DNA from: Rhodopirellula sp.
GTDB taxonomy: Bacteria; Planctomycetota; Planctomycetia; Pirellulales; Pirellulaceae
Assembly (NCBI GenBank): GCA_002690925.1
Contig: NZGD01000070.1
Location: 1 to 47,616 of the forward strand
Length of the DNA stretch: 47,616 nt
Reading direction: 5' to 3'
This document shows positions 18,355 through 28,854 of the stretch, in pieces; position 1 is the first letter of the stretch, and every line of letters begins with the position of its first letter. Both the position numbers and the translations under genes were made by a program. The notes under the pieces are model-generated. The model saw nothing but the letters and a program-made list of their open reading frames with translations, was not told the origin of the DNA and searched no databases.

Positions 18355-19563
18355 ATGGATGAAAATAGACTGCGATTTGGTGTAGGGGTGCTGGTGATTT
18401 CGGCAATCGGAATTGGCATCATTCTGACATTCCTGTTTGGGGCCTTTCCCAGTGTGCTGCAGCGTGACTATTCAATGTCGGTAGTCTTTGACTCAGCAGA
18501 GGGAATTGGTGCTAATACCCCTGTTGTTCGCGATGGTGTGCGAATAGGACGCGTCTCGAGTATCAGTTTGCGAGATGAGGGTGGGGTTCTGGTGACGTTG
18601 GCGATGGACGCTACCAAGCAGGTTTCCCACTCCTACATCCCTCGGATTGGTACTGGGAATTTTGTTACCGGGGATGCGCAGCTTGAGTTTGTGCTCGGAA
18701 AACCCGCAAAACTCAGATCCCTCTGGGACGCGAGTGGGAAAGCAGAGGACTATCCCGAAATACTCAAGCAGCCGTACACCGATGGTGAGTACGTCGCGTA
18801 TGGTGAGAACTCGGAAAGCCTGTTTGAAATGCAGTCTGATCTTCAGCAGACGTTTGAGGCTATCCGAAACGCCGGCTCATCCATTGCTGTTGCTGCCGAG
18901 AGTATCAACCAACTAGCGTCTGGCGTAGAGAAGGTTGTAGGGGGCAGTGATTCGAAAATTGAGCAGGTTGCTGATGAAGCGGTGCAAGCACTGCGTGAAT
19001 TCAATGCAGCGATGTCAGATATCCGTGAAATCGTCAATAATCCAGTCATTCGTGATAATCTTGAGGAGTCTGTCGTTCAGCTACCTACAGTGCTCAAGAA
19101 AGCCGGCGAGACGCTTGAATCTACCAAACGCACCTTTGATAGTTTTCAGCGAGTCGGCGAGCAGTTCGAGAGGGTCGGCGAGGCCGCAGTCGATACCGTT
19201 AAGAGTGCTCAAAGAACGGTGCAGAATGTCGAGCAGTTCACTGAGCCTCTGGCGTCGCATGGTGATCAGTTGGTCGATCAGGTATTGGCGACAATGACCC
19301 GTTTGGACAGCACACTAGCTGAAGTGGATGAGTTTGGGAAAGCTCTCAACAATAAAGATGGCTCGGTGCGTCTGCTACTTGATGACCAGGAAATGTACTG
19401 GAAAATTCGTAGAACCGTCGAAAACATTGAAAGCGCTACGGCAAGAATCAGGCCGATTCTTGACGACGTGCGGGTGTTCACTGACAAAGTTGCACGCGAT
19501 CCCCGGCAACTGGGGGTTCGGGGTGCAATTTCCAAGAGGCCGAGTGGTCTGGGGCTGAAGTAA
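18355..19563 (+). CDS. mlaD: MlaD-type MCE-domain lipid-transport protein
   Basis: A 402-residue periplasmic protein anchored by one N-terminal membrane helix (about residues 10-32). The MCE domain follows (YSMSVVFDSAEGIGANTPV, then RDGVRIGRVSSISL), which in MlaD forms a hexameric ring with a lipid pore. The C-terminal two-thirds is a long, mostly helical coiled-coil-like region (about 150-380) longer than E. coli MlaD (about 180 residues), as in other bacteria with extended MCE proteins. Last gene of mlaEFD; no mlaB, mlaC or mlaA is nearby. It ends 71 bp before the convergent atpC. Confidence 0.92.
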   Translation: MDENRLRFGVGVLVISAIGIGIILTFLFGAFPSVLQRDYSMSVVFDSAEGIGANTPVVRDGVRIGRVSSISLRDEGGVLVTLAMDATKQVSHSYIPRIGTGNFVTGDAQLEFVLGKPAKLRSLWDASGKAEDYPEILKQPYTDGEYVAYGENSESLFEMQSDLQQTFEAIRNAGSSIAVAAESINQLASGVEKVVGGSDSKIEQVADEAVQALREFNAAMSDIREIVNNPVIRDNLEESVVQLPTVLKKAGETLESTKRTFDSFQRVGEQFERVGEAAVDTVKSAQRTVQNVEQFTEPLASHGDQLVDQVLATMTRLDSTLAEVDEFGKALNNKDGSVRLLLDDQEMYWKIRRTVENIESATARIRPILDDVRVFTDKVARDPRQLGVRGAISKRPSGLGLK

Positions 19564-19634
19564 CGCCGCGATGACATCGGCGGTGACGTACTACCGACAG
19601 AAGACTGAAGATGCGACGCAAGGGCCATGCAGGG

Positions 19635-20021
19635 CTAGCTGGAAGCGCGAAGCTGACCGCGTGCGCGGCGAACTGCGGTATCCTTGATTTGAGCCTCTTC
19701 GGGAGTCGCCCCAGACATTGCCAACGCATTGTCCAGGTCCTCGTGCGCCTTGTCTCGATCGATCAGGTCAATTGGTGTTGAACGGCCGGTCAGCACGTTG
19801 ATCACATCACCCTCGATGTGGGCGAAGCCACCATCCACGTAGTAGCGTTCAGGACCTGCAGCCGTTTGAAGGCGGAGAGTCCCAAACCCCAATCGACCTA
19901 TCAGTGGCGCTCGACCACCCATCACGCCCAGTTCCCCATCAAACATTGGCAGCGACACGTACTCGGCCTCGCGGTCAAGTTCAGTACGTTCAGGCGTTAC
20001 AACTACACAGCGAAGTGTCAT
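19635..20021 (-). CDS. atpC: F1Fo ATP synthase subunit epsilon
   Basis: A 128-residue epsilon subunit, part of the F1 central stalk. The N-terminal beta-barrel is typical (LRCVVVTPERTELDREAEYVSLPMFDGELGVMGGRAPLI, continuing to YYVDGGFAHIEGDVINVL). The C-terminal helical part, which can inhibit ATP hydrolysis, is present but short. Last gene of the operon, 5 bp after atpD. Confidence 0.95.
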   Translation of the reverse strand: MTLRCVVVTPERTELDREAEYVSLPMFDGELGVMGGRAPLIGRLGFGTLRLQTAAGPERYYVDGGFAHIEGDVINVLTGRSTPIDLIDRDKAHEDLDNALAMSGATPEEAQIKDTAVRRARGQLRASS

Positions 20022-20026
20022 GATTA

Positions 20027-21499
<1,473 letters not shown>

Positions 21500-21556
21500 C
21501 TAATTGAATGTGTGAATTTGACAGGAAAAAAGTAAGACGGCTGGCATGGTTGGCGA

Positions 21557-22438
21557 TCAGCCTTCCAATGCTTCAACACCGCCGATGATTTCCATGATCT
21601 CGCCTGTGATTTGACTCTGACGGGCGCGATTGTAAGTCATGGACAGTTGTTTGATCATGTCCCCTGCACTCTCCGTTGCCCCTTTCATTGCAATCATTCG
21701 AGCAACTTGCTCGCTGACCGCAGAATCGAGGAAGCACTTGAAAAGCTTCGCCTTGAAACTGGTCGGAACGACCTCTTCCAAGATACTTTCAGCGGACGGT
21801 TGAAATTCGTAATGTGTGTTGGCGCCCTCATCTGTCCCACCGACGTTTTCGCCGAGTGAGCCAAAAGGTAAGAGTGTCTCGACGGTGACTTCTTGTCGGC
21901 TTGTGCTGATGAACCGCGTGTAGATCACGTCAAGGCGATCCATCTGCCCTGTGACATACAACTCAAGGTACTTGGACGCAATTTTCTCTACTTCGTCGTA
22001 GGCAGGTTGGTCCTCGAATTCCTCGTAGGTATCGTTGGTATCAATGCCGCGGAACTTCAGTCCATTTATCCCACGCTTCCCGCTGACATCCACCAGCAGA
22101 TTGCCGACGTCTGATCTCATCCCGGAAATATGTGGCACTGCAGCCCGCAGCACACCGGCGTTGTAGCCACCACACAAGCCACGATTACTACTCAGCGTCA
22201 GCAGGCGACCGGACTGCGGATTCTCACGTTGCTCGAGCAGAGGATGCCTGACCTCCGTGCCCGAGTCTGCCAAACTGTTTACGATTTGTGACAACCGATC
22301 GGTATACGCCGTAACGGCAGCAGCACGATCCATCGCTTTTTTGTAGCGCGCTGTTGCAATCAATTCCATGGTCCGCGTGATCTTGCGGATGTTTCGGATC
22401 GATTTTCGTCGTTTGTCGAGGGCGCGGGCGTTGGCCAT
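21557..22438 (-). CDS. atpG: F1Fo ATP synthase subunit gamma
   Basis: A 293-residue gamma subunit, the rotor shaft. The N-terminal helix (KSIRNIRKITRTMELIATARYKKA) and C-terminal helix (MIAMKGATESAGDMIKQLSMTYNRARQSQITGEI) that form the coiled coil are both clear. The middle domain has the usual TLSSNRGLCGGYN segment. Between atpA and atpD, the usual order. Confidence 0.97.
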   Translation of the reverse strand: MANARALDKRRKSIRNIRKITRTMELIATARYKKAMDRAAAVTAYTDRLSQIVNSLADSGTEVRHPLLEQRENPQSGRLLTLSSNRGLCGGYNAGVLRAAVPHISGMRSDVGNLLVDVSGKRGINGLKFRGIDTNDTYEEFEDQPAYDEVEKIASKYLELYVTGQMDRLDVIYTRFISTSRQEVTVETLLPFGSLGENVGGTDEGANTHYEFQPSAESILEEVVPTSFKAKLFKCFLDSAVSEQVARMIAMKGATESAGDMIKQLSMTYNRARQSQITGEIMEIIGGVEALEG

Positions 22439-22491
22439 GAGTCAGTTGACGCGTTTCAGTTGTTTAAGGAAAAGATCAAGTTCAATCGGGA

Positions 22492-24015
22492 CTACAGTTC
22501 ACTCTCGACGGGCTTGTAGCCCTTCTTGAATTCAGAGATACAAGCTTCGATTTTCTCGACGACATCGTCGCTCAGGTCCTGCTTCTCATTGAGCAAGGTA
22601 ATGAGTTCGCTGTGCTTGTCGTGGGCGAATTGTTGGAAGTCAGCTTCCCATTGCTGGACTGCTCTGACGGGTACATCATCGATGAAACCTCTAGTTCCAG
22701 CGTAAAGACTTAATACCTGATCGGTGACGCTCATTGGCTTGTACTGAGGTTGTTTCAGTAGCTCAACCATTCGGTATCCACGATCCAGTTGTGCCTGTGT
22801 TGCAGCATCGAGATCGGTCCCGAGTTGTGCAAACGCTTCCAGTGCACGGAATGCAGCAAGGTCGAGTCGTAAACCGCCGGCCACTTTCTTCATTGCCTTG
22901 ACTTGAGCAGCACCTCCCACACGCGATACCGAAATACCGGCGTTCATGGCGGGGCGAATGCCTGAAAAGAAGAGGTCCGGTTGCAGGTAGATTTGCCCAT
23001 CAGTAATCGAGATCACGTTGGTTGGGATGTATGCAGAAACCTCACCTTCCAGCGTTTCGATGATCGGGAGGCTTGTGATGGATCCACTTCCGAGCGCCTC
23101 AGAGAGTTTCGCCGATCGTTCAAGCAGTCGACTGTGGCAGTAGAATACGTCCCCAGGATACGCTTCGCGTCCCGGCGGTCGCCGCATCAACAAGCTCATC
23201 TGACGATAAGCGGTTGCCTGCTTCGACAAGTCATCATAGACGACGAGTGAGTGACCACCGTTGAACATGAAGTGCTCCGCCATCGCTGTTCCGGCGTAGG
23301 GCGCGACATACTGCAGTGGTGCGGGGGAGGATGCGCCTGCGACGATCACAGTGGTGTATTCCATCGCCCCGTGACGCTCCAGAGCATCAACCACACCGGC
23401 AACGGACGAATCTTTCTGCCCGATCGCAACGTAGAAACATTTGACGTTCTTGCCTTTCTGGTTCAGGATCGCGTCGATACCAATGGCTGTTTTGCCAGTT
23501 TTACGGTCACCAATCACAAGCTCTCGTTGCCCACGCCCAATCGGCGTCATTGCATCGATCGCTTTGATGCCAGTTTGCATTGGCTCGGTAACAGGTTGCC
23601 TTTCGGCTACCCCCGTTGCGATGATTTCAACCGGGCGTGTGACATCAGTCTGGACTGGGCCTTTGCCGTCCAGAGCGTTACCCAGCGGATCGAGTACGCG
23701 ACCGACGACTGCGTCACCGGCAGGAACCGACAAAAGTGTTCCGAGAGCCTTGACTTCGTCGCCCTCCTGAATGGTCAGATAGTCACCAAGAATGATCACA
23801 CCGACGGAGTTTTCCTCAAGGTTGAAAGCGAGTCCAATCGCCCCGTTGGGAAACTCAACCATCTCACCGGCCATCACGCCAGAGAGTCCGTAGACGCGGG
23901 CGATACCGTCACCAACTTCAAGGACGGTACCGACTTCGCGAACATCGATTTTACTATCGAATTGCTCAATCTCTTCTTGCAAGACTGAGGCGATTTCGTC
24001 ACTGCTAAATTTCAT
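22492..24015 (-). CDS. atpA: F1Fo ATP synthase subunit alpha
   Basis: A 507-residue non-catalytic nucleotide-binding subunit. P-loop [44 protein letters not shown] and the arginine finger region ([18 protein letters not shown]) are present. Normal length. It follows atpH after 78 bp. A long open frame on the opposite strand (23251-23988) is only its shadow. Confidence 0.98.
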   Translation of the reverse strand: MKFSSDEIASVLQEEIEQFDSKIDVREVGTVLEVGDGIARVYGLSGVMAGEMVEFPNGAIGLAFNLEENSVGVIILGDYLTIQEGDEVKALGTLLSVPAGDAVVGRVLDPLGNALDGKGPVQTDVTRPVEIIATGVAERQPVTEPMQTGIKAIDAMTPIGRGQRELVIGDRKTGKTAIGIDAILNQKGKNVKCFYVAIGQKDSSVAGVVDALERHGAMEYTTVIVAGASSPAPLQYVAPYAGTAMAEHFMFNGGHSLVVYDDLSKQATAYRQMSLLMRRPPGREAYPGDVFYCHSRLLERSAKLSEALGSGSITSLPIIETLEGEVSAYIPTNVISITDGQIYLQPDLFFSGIRPAMNAGISVSRVGGAAQVKAMKKVAGGLRLDLAAFRALEAFAQLGTDLDAATQAQLDRGYRMVELLKQPQYKPMSVTDQVLSLYAGTRGFIDDVPVRAVQQWEADFQQFAHDKHSELITLLNEKQDLSDDVVEKIEACISEFKKGYKPVESEL

Positions 24016-24093
24016 GGGTCTGAATCAATAGTGTTGGCCCGGCAGTTGTGTCGAGCGTTGATAGTTGGTGCCGGTTGCCCGGCAAGTCAAAAC

Positions 24094-24717
24094 CTATTCG
24101 GATGTGAGTTCACCAAAGCGGTGTAGCAGTTGGCTTGAAAAACCGTTTCGTGTCTTGCGTGCGAGAGTATCCAATCGGTTGGATACACTGCTGTCGAACA
24201 CACGGTCTCCCACACGGATTACCATGCCACCGATCAAATCTGGATCGACTGACTCTGACAATCGCACCTGCTTCTGCATGATGGAACCAAGTTGCTCTTC
24301 AATGTTGGATCGAAGAGCGTCGTCGAGTGGTACCGCGGTTTGCACTGTGGCAACCAATCGACCCAGCATTTCGTCATGGATCGTATCCGCGGCAGCGCGT
24401 ACTGCGTCAACGTGAGCCAGACGTCCCCGGCCAGCCATGACCTTCAGGAATTTTACCAAGAGTGGATCACAGTGTTCGCCGAATAGTCGGTCGATCACCT
24501 TGATCTTTTCGTTGTCATCGATCTGGGGCGAGGCGAAAGCAGCGCGGAGCTTTGGATTCACCGCCAGGCAGTCATCGACCACTGAACCGAGTTGCTCAAT
24601 GATCTTGTCTGCGATGCCAGCACTCTTTGCGGCGCCGATCAACGCACGGGCATACGTTTTGCCCAGTTGTTCGGCTCCGGTATCGAGCACTGTATCGTGT
24701 TCAGCAGCTTCGTTCAT
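24094..24717 (-). CDS. atpH: F1Fo ATP synthase subunit delta
   Basis: A 207-residue delta subunit, which links F1 to the peripheral stalk. The N-terminal helical bundle (KTYARALIGAAKSAGIADKI) and the C-terminal family signature (DPDLIGGMVIRVGDRVFDSSVSNRLDTL) are clear. It starts with about 15 extra acidic residues. Between atpF and atpA. Confidence 0.95.
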   Translation of the reverse strand: MNEAAEHDTVLDTGAEQLGKTYARALIGAAKSAGIADKIIEQLGSVVDDCLAVNPKLRAAFASPQIDDNEKIKVIDRLFGEHCDPLLVKFLKVMAGRGRLAHVDAVRAAADTIHDEMLGRLVATVQTAVPLDDALRSNIEEQLGSIMQKQVRLSESVDPDLIGGMVIRVGDRVFDSSVSNRLDTLARKTRNGFSSQLLHRFGELTSE

Positions 24718-24780
24718 GGGTTACGCTCGGGAACTACCCGCGTTCGGTGGAGTAATTTTTCGTGACAACATGCAAGTAGA

Positions 24781-25473
24781 TCAGTTCTTGCTGGGGAGCC
24801 GATCCAGCGATTGGCGGATCAACTCAGCATGATCTTCAGCCTTGAGTTCCCTGCCAATGACCTGCTGGGCAACTCCAATCGCTAAATCAGATGTTTGCCC
24901 GGCAAGATCGGCGAGAGCGACCTTTTTGGCTGTTTCAATTTCCGCAATCGCACGTTCCCGCTGACGCTCTGCTTCCTGTTTAGCCTCATCAACAATTCGC
25001 TGCCCGCTGGCAGTTGCATCGTTGCGTGCCTCCGACAGGATTGATTGAACCTCTGCTGCAGCACCATCAAGTTTTCCCTGATAGTCAACCAGCAGGCTCT
25101 GTGCGTCAGCGTTCGCTTTTTCTGCGTTCTTCAGTTCATCGAAGATTTTGTCCTCTCTTGCCTGAAGCCCGCCCAGGATGACTGGCCAAACAAACTTCGA
25201 GAGTATCCCTAGAACACCCAAGAAAATCAGCAGATTACAAACAGCCGAACCAATGTCAAACTGAAGCAGAACAGGAGCGCTTTCCGCGTGGTCACCGTCG
25301 TGGTCACCGGAATCGGTGGTTTCGGCCGCTTGATCTTCGGCCGCCTCGGCACCATTCAACGCAGGCGCGATGCCAACGCTCATGACAAAAGACGCAAAGC
25401 AAAGCAAGAAGCAACGCATCGCTGCCCGCAAACCTGCGTGCTGGTGTGACATCCAACTCATCGTGATCATCAT
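24781..25473 (-). CDS. atpF: F1Fo ATP synthase subunit b with N-terminal signal-like extension
   Basis: Peripheral stalk subunit, 230 residues against about 156 in E. coli. The b-subunit core is residues about 68-230: a membrane helix (FDIGSAVCNLLIFLGVLGIL) then a long, charged amphipathic helix that dimerises. Ahead of it are about 67 extra residues: a signal-peptide-like hydrophobic stretch (about 19-43) and an acidic/His segment (EAAEDQAAETTDSGDHDGDH). If the signal is cleaved, the b subunit would keep a periplasmic acidic tail. Several in-frame ATGs lie at the N-terminus (codons 1, 2, 5, 8, 19); a weak agga precedes the first. Confidence 0.93.
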   Translation of the reverse strand: MMITMSWMSHQHAGLRAAMRCFLLCFASFVMSVGIAPALNGAEAAEDQAAETTDSGDHDGDHAESAPVLLQFDIGSAVCNLLIFLGVLGILSKFVWPVILGGLQAREDKIFDELKNAEKANADAQSLLVDYQGKLDGAAAEVQSILSEARNDATASGQRIVDEAKQEAERQRERAIAEIETAKKVALADLAGQTSDLAIGVAQQVIGRELKAEDHAELIRQSLDRLPSKN

Positions 25474-25609
25474 CTTTATCCTAGTCAGCAGTCAGTCAAA
25501 ACTGTTCCATCGGAGCACCTAATCGGTGAGGCCAATGTTTCGGCAAGTGGTTACCACGGTACGTGGGCCACTGCCAGCATTGACAAACACAGCCTGCCGT
25601 ACGCAATGG

Positions 25610-25864
<255 letters not shown>

Positions 25865-25977
25865 TCATCTCTCGTGAAGTGCTCAACAACCACGAACGAA
25901 TTGGGTGTGCCGAGCAAAAATTGAGTTTGGGTTCTAAAAAAGGGATTTAAATACCATGAATCGTTCCGGCGACCGGT

Positions 25978-27018
25978 TTAGCCAGCAGGATCGGGCATGG
26001 GTGTGATTCTTTGTGGATCTGCGATTTTGTCGAGGTCCATTTGGTCTTCATCTCTGAACGGATGCTCTTCTAGATGATGGTCATCATGGTGACTCGCAAC
26101 CAGTGAGATGAACAGCACGCTCAGGAAGGTAAATATAAAGGCTTGCAGGAAACATATAAACAACTCAAGGAGCGTAAGTACGATGCCGGCAATGATCACC
26201 GCGAACTGAACACCGAAAGCCATGCCGTGACTCACTTCTACTGCGGCAAAGATCAACCCGATAAATGCAGCGAGCACCAAGTGCCCTGCCATCATCGTGC
26301 CGAATAGTCGCATTGCTAAGACCACGCATTTGATGAGCAGGCCCAACCACTCCAAAAAGTAAAGTGGAATACCGATGAGTAACATTTTCTTGTCTTGCCA
26401 ACCCAATGGGTTGAAGTGAGCAAAGAAGGCCTTTGCACCTGTTTCCCTGATGCCGATGTAGATGATCGCGATGAATGTACCTGTCGCAAGCACGACGTTC
26501 AGTGATAAGCTGCCGGTCGCCGTGCCTCCGATGTGCAGTAGATGGCTATCGTCGGTTCCAAGTCCGTAAGCAGTCAGGTACAAGGCTGGGCCAATCGGAA
26601 CCAGACCCAACACATTGGCGAACAGGACGAAGAAGAAAATTGTCCAAATGTAGTAAATGTATTTGTCGGTCAGTTCGTGAAGATTGGGGCGAACCACTTC
26701 ATCTCTTATGAAAGAACACATGGTTTCAAAGATTTGGGCGAACCGCCCGCGGGTGCGGTAAGCTTCGAGTCCCTCACCCTGCACTCGAACACGACCCGCG
26801 ACAAACTTGAAGACCAAGATCACTGCGACCCCGGAAATGAAGCTCATCAACAAGTGATTTGTGATAGAGAACTGATAAACACCGTCAATGATGTTCAATG
26901 CAGGTATGTGCCTGTCAGGAACCTCCACCTCAAACAGCGGTCCGTGCACGTTATGCGGGATCACATGCGAAGTGGGGTCTTGTGCGGATGCGAGTAGCAG
27001 GTTCATTCCAGCAATCAT
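25978..27018 (-). CDS. atpB: F1Fo ATP synthase subunit a
   Basis: A 346-residue membrane stator subunit with the half-channels for protons. The essential Arg is in VVLAMRLFGTMMAGHL and the last helices carry the usual polar residues (LLELFICFLQAFIFTFLSVLFI). It is about 75 residues longer than E. coli subunit a: an N-terminal periplasmic extension of about 45 residues, and a charged His/Asp/Glu C-terminal tail (SHHDDHHLEEHPFRDED onward). It starts 2 bp after the preceding gene. Confidence 0.96.
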   Translation of the reverse strand: MIAGMNLLLASAQDPTSHVIPHNVHGPLFEVEVPDRHIPALNIIDGVYQFSITNHLLMSFISGVAVILVFKFVAGRVRVQGEGLEAYRTRGRFAQIFETMCSFIRDEVVRPNLHELTDKYIYYIWTIFFFVLFANVLGLVPIGPALYLTAYGLGTDDSHLLHIGGTATGSLSLNVVLATGTFIAIIYIGIRETGAKAFFAHFNPLGWQDKKMLLIGIPLYFLEWLGLLIKCVVLAMRLFGTMMAGHLVLAAFIGLIFAAVEVSHGMAFGVQFAVIIAGIVLTLLELFICFLQAFIFTFLSVLFISLVASHHDDHHLEEHPFRDEDQMDLDKIADPQRITPMPDPAG

Positions 27019-27020
27019 TT

Positions 27021-27587
27021 TCAGAAATCGGTCCCATCAACTAATGCGTCTGATGCTGCGAGGGGTACATCAGGGGTCACAGCATTCAGCACACTGGCTT
27101 TTTTGGCAAGCCAAAAGACTTCAAATGCAGTCAACACGATGTACCATCCACAAACAAAAAGAACGATTGTTTCGACTGGCAGGCCCATTTGATAACGACA
27201 CAGCGCGAGAAGTGCAACGGTGCCTACGATACGAATAATCATGGTTGCTTGGACACCAACCAAGAACAGCCCGCTCCTCTGGATTCGCTGTTGTCTTGAA
27301 AGCTTCGATTCGACTGGAAACTGAGGCGTCGCGAGTGTCATCCCGGGAATCAAAGCACAGATGGAAATTAAGCCGCTCATGACTGCAATAAAGGAAGTCG
27401 GCCAGAGCAGGTCAGTTGCTGAAAAGTATACGACAACCGAAGAAAATGCGGCTAAAATGGCCCAGACCAGCAACATGCGACTCGTTACCTTACCGAAAAG
27501 GCTGCGGATCGAGACTGCCTCGGCGGGGTGAGTTTCTGTTTTCATGTTGTTTGAATGCTTGTCGCTAGCATATGCAACCTCAGTCAT
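27021..27587 (-). CDS. AtpI-like membrane protein of the ATP synthase operon
   Basis: A 188-residue protein with four predicted membrane segments (about 38-58, 66-86, 107-130, 137-160) and no catalytic motif. Position directly before atpB, and the four-helix layout with a conserved-looking Arg between helices, match the AtpI-type assembly factor of other ATP synthase operons, which helps build the c ring. Sequence identity to AtpI is not evident by eye, so this rests mainly on context and topology. Overlaps the upstream gene by ATGA and is followed 2 bp later by atpB. Confidence 0.7.
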   Translation of the reverse strand: MTEVAYASDKHSNNMKTETHPAEAVSIRSLFGKVTSRMLLVWAILAAFSSVVVYFSATDLLWPTSFIAVMSGLISICALIPGMTLATPQFPVESKLSRQQRIQRSGLFLVGVQATMIIRIVGTVALLALCRYQMGLPVETIVLFVCGWYIVLTAFEVFWLAKKASVLNAVTPDVPLAASDALVDGTDF

Positions 27588-27895
27588 GCATTGCTTTCCT
27601 CGATCTGCTTCAACGCCTTCAAAATGAACCGGAGCATGCCTAGCCCGAAGCCAGTCAAACCACCGATTGCAAATCCGAGGCCACGTTCTCCGCCAAAATA
27701 CCGGTCTATCAGGTGACCAATCCCTGCCATGACTACGGTGGTCCCGGCAAGTTCAAACCCCATTCCTGCAACGACTGCGAACGAGCGAGGTGAATTGTCT
27801 GGCTGAGGCGAAGTATTTTTTCCTTCGAGCTTTTCTGCAGAAACTGCAGTCAAACTTGCTTCTGATCCGGTTGATTCCCCGCCGGAGTCGATCAT
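27584..27895 (-). CDS. AtpZ/AtpI-type ATP synthase accessory protein
   Basis: A 103-residue protein, first gene of the operon. An acidic, disordered N-terminus (about 1-37) precedes two membrane helices (about 44-68 and 71-93) with the motif GMGFELAGTTVVMAGIGHLIDRYFG and FAIGGLTGFGLGMLRFI, typical of the small AtpZ/AtpI family that supports c-ring assembly and has been linked to ion uptake. The ATG at 27895 is chosen because the frame, although open to 28567, reads upstream as low-quality, repeat-containing sequence. Overlaps the next gene by ATGA. Confidence 0.82.
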   Translation of the reverse strand: MIDSGGESTGSEASLTAVSAEKLEGKNTSPQPDNSPRSFAVVAGMGFELAGTTVVMAGIGHLIDRYFGGERGLGFAIGGLTGFGLGMLRFILKALKQIEESNA

Positions 27896-28842
27896 TGGGG
27901 ACGAGTCGGGTCTGGGCACGGTAACGCTCTCATGTGCAGGCAGTTTCCACGAACCAAGGCTAATGTGATCGGTATTTCTACAGAATCCAGTACCAGCGAC
28001 GTATGGTCGCACCCCTGCTGTCTGTGTATTGGTGGGAGTTTGTGCCTCACCGCGGACCGTGTTGCTGAAGGTGCATCTCGACGCATTGTTTCCGCTTGTA
28101 GCTCTATAGAAGATGGTTGGAGCTTGTTTCCAGCTAGGCTTCTGGCCTGCCCATGGTCCGTCGCCGTGGCATCTTCCTGGTTCGGGTTCAGCGAAAATTG
28201 GTTGATCAATCACTTGGGCCGTGGGATCAACCCCGCGGTAAGATCGACCATGGAATCCTGCTCCTTGTTCCTTCGATTGTCTTTGTTCCTTCGATTGTCT
28301 TTCTATTAGTTGTCCAGATATTAGGTGTTGCCAGGTCATGGATGGCATTTTGCGCGCGGTTCCCTCAGGCCGTGTTCGCCTTGCTGTTCTACGCGTGATC
28401 GCGATTATAGATGGTGGCGGGGTGGTTGGCTTGCCACGTTCAGTGTGTCCCCCCAGGCCGCAAAGTTTCGCTTTTCTAACGATTTGGCCGACTGCAACGG
28501 TTAATTTTCCTTGGTTTGTGTCAAAAGGTGGTACTGAGTCTCTAGCTATTTTTGGATCCCTTGGCATAATGATTTTGGTGACGATTGTGCCGTTAATGAT
28601 GGTTCGATGGTTCTAATTCTGTGCTTATCCTCGCTTCGGCAGGTTTAAGAGCAGTCCATCACTAGGGTTATTAACGCACCCCGCCCGGTCACAGCCTGCC
28701 ATACAGCTGAGCTATGCGGTGTCACCAAAACAGCTGGGATGCTGAACACAAGGGGACGCGGTAAGCACTCAGGAGGAACAGCTGCCGACAGCGATAGCAA
28801 TAGTTAGCACCGCGACGCAGTACGCAGCGTGGTGTCACGATC
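27896..28842. other. about 950-bp interval upstream of the ATP synthase operon, no supported gene
   Basis: The minus frame of the first operon gene stays open to 28567 but its composition (Thr/Arg/Pro-rich, with a tandem repeat inside) does not look coding; plus-strand frames at 28338-28616 are equally unconvincing. The interval should contain the operon promoter (leftward) and that of the DUF4912 gene (rightward). A tRNA-like string near 28690-28715 is not a tRNA. Confidence 0.55.
28267..28302. repeat. perfect tandem duplication of 18 bp
   Basis: The 18-bp unit gttccttcgattgtcttt occurs twice in direct succession. It lies in the intergenic region upstream of the ATP synthase operon. Confidence 0.9.
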
Positions 28843-28844
28843 TT

Positions 28845-28850
28845 GGAGGT
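28845..28850 (+). promoter_or_regulatory. ribosome-binding site deciding the DUF4912 gene start
   Basis: The sequence ggaggt lies 4 bases before the GTG at 28855. In-frame TTG (28843) and GTG (28849) overlap this site and are therefore unlikely starts. Confidence 0.7.
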
Positions 28851-28854
28851 GCAG

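Noticed and set aside
19564..19634. Small inverted repeat between mlaD and atpC as a bidirectional terminator
   Set aside because: The stem is only about 5 bp and has no T run on either side.
23251..23988. 245-residue open frame on the plus strand
   Set aside because: It is fully antisense to atpA, a strongly conserved gene, and its translation is His/Asp/Cys-rich with no domain; it is a shadow of atpA codon bias.
28650..28735. tRNA-like string on the minus strand (tagctcagctg)
   Set aside because: It resembles a tRNA D-arm, but no anticodon stem, T-loop or acceptor pairing could be folded.
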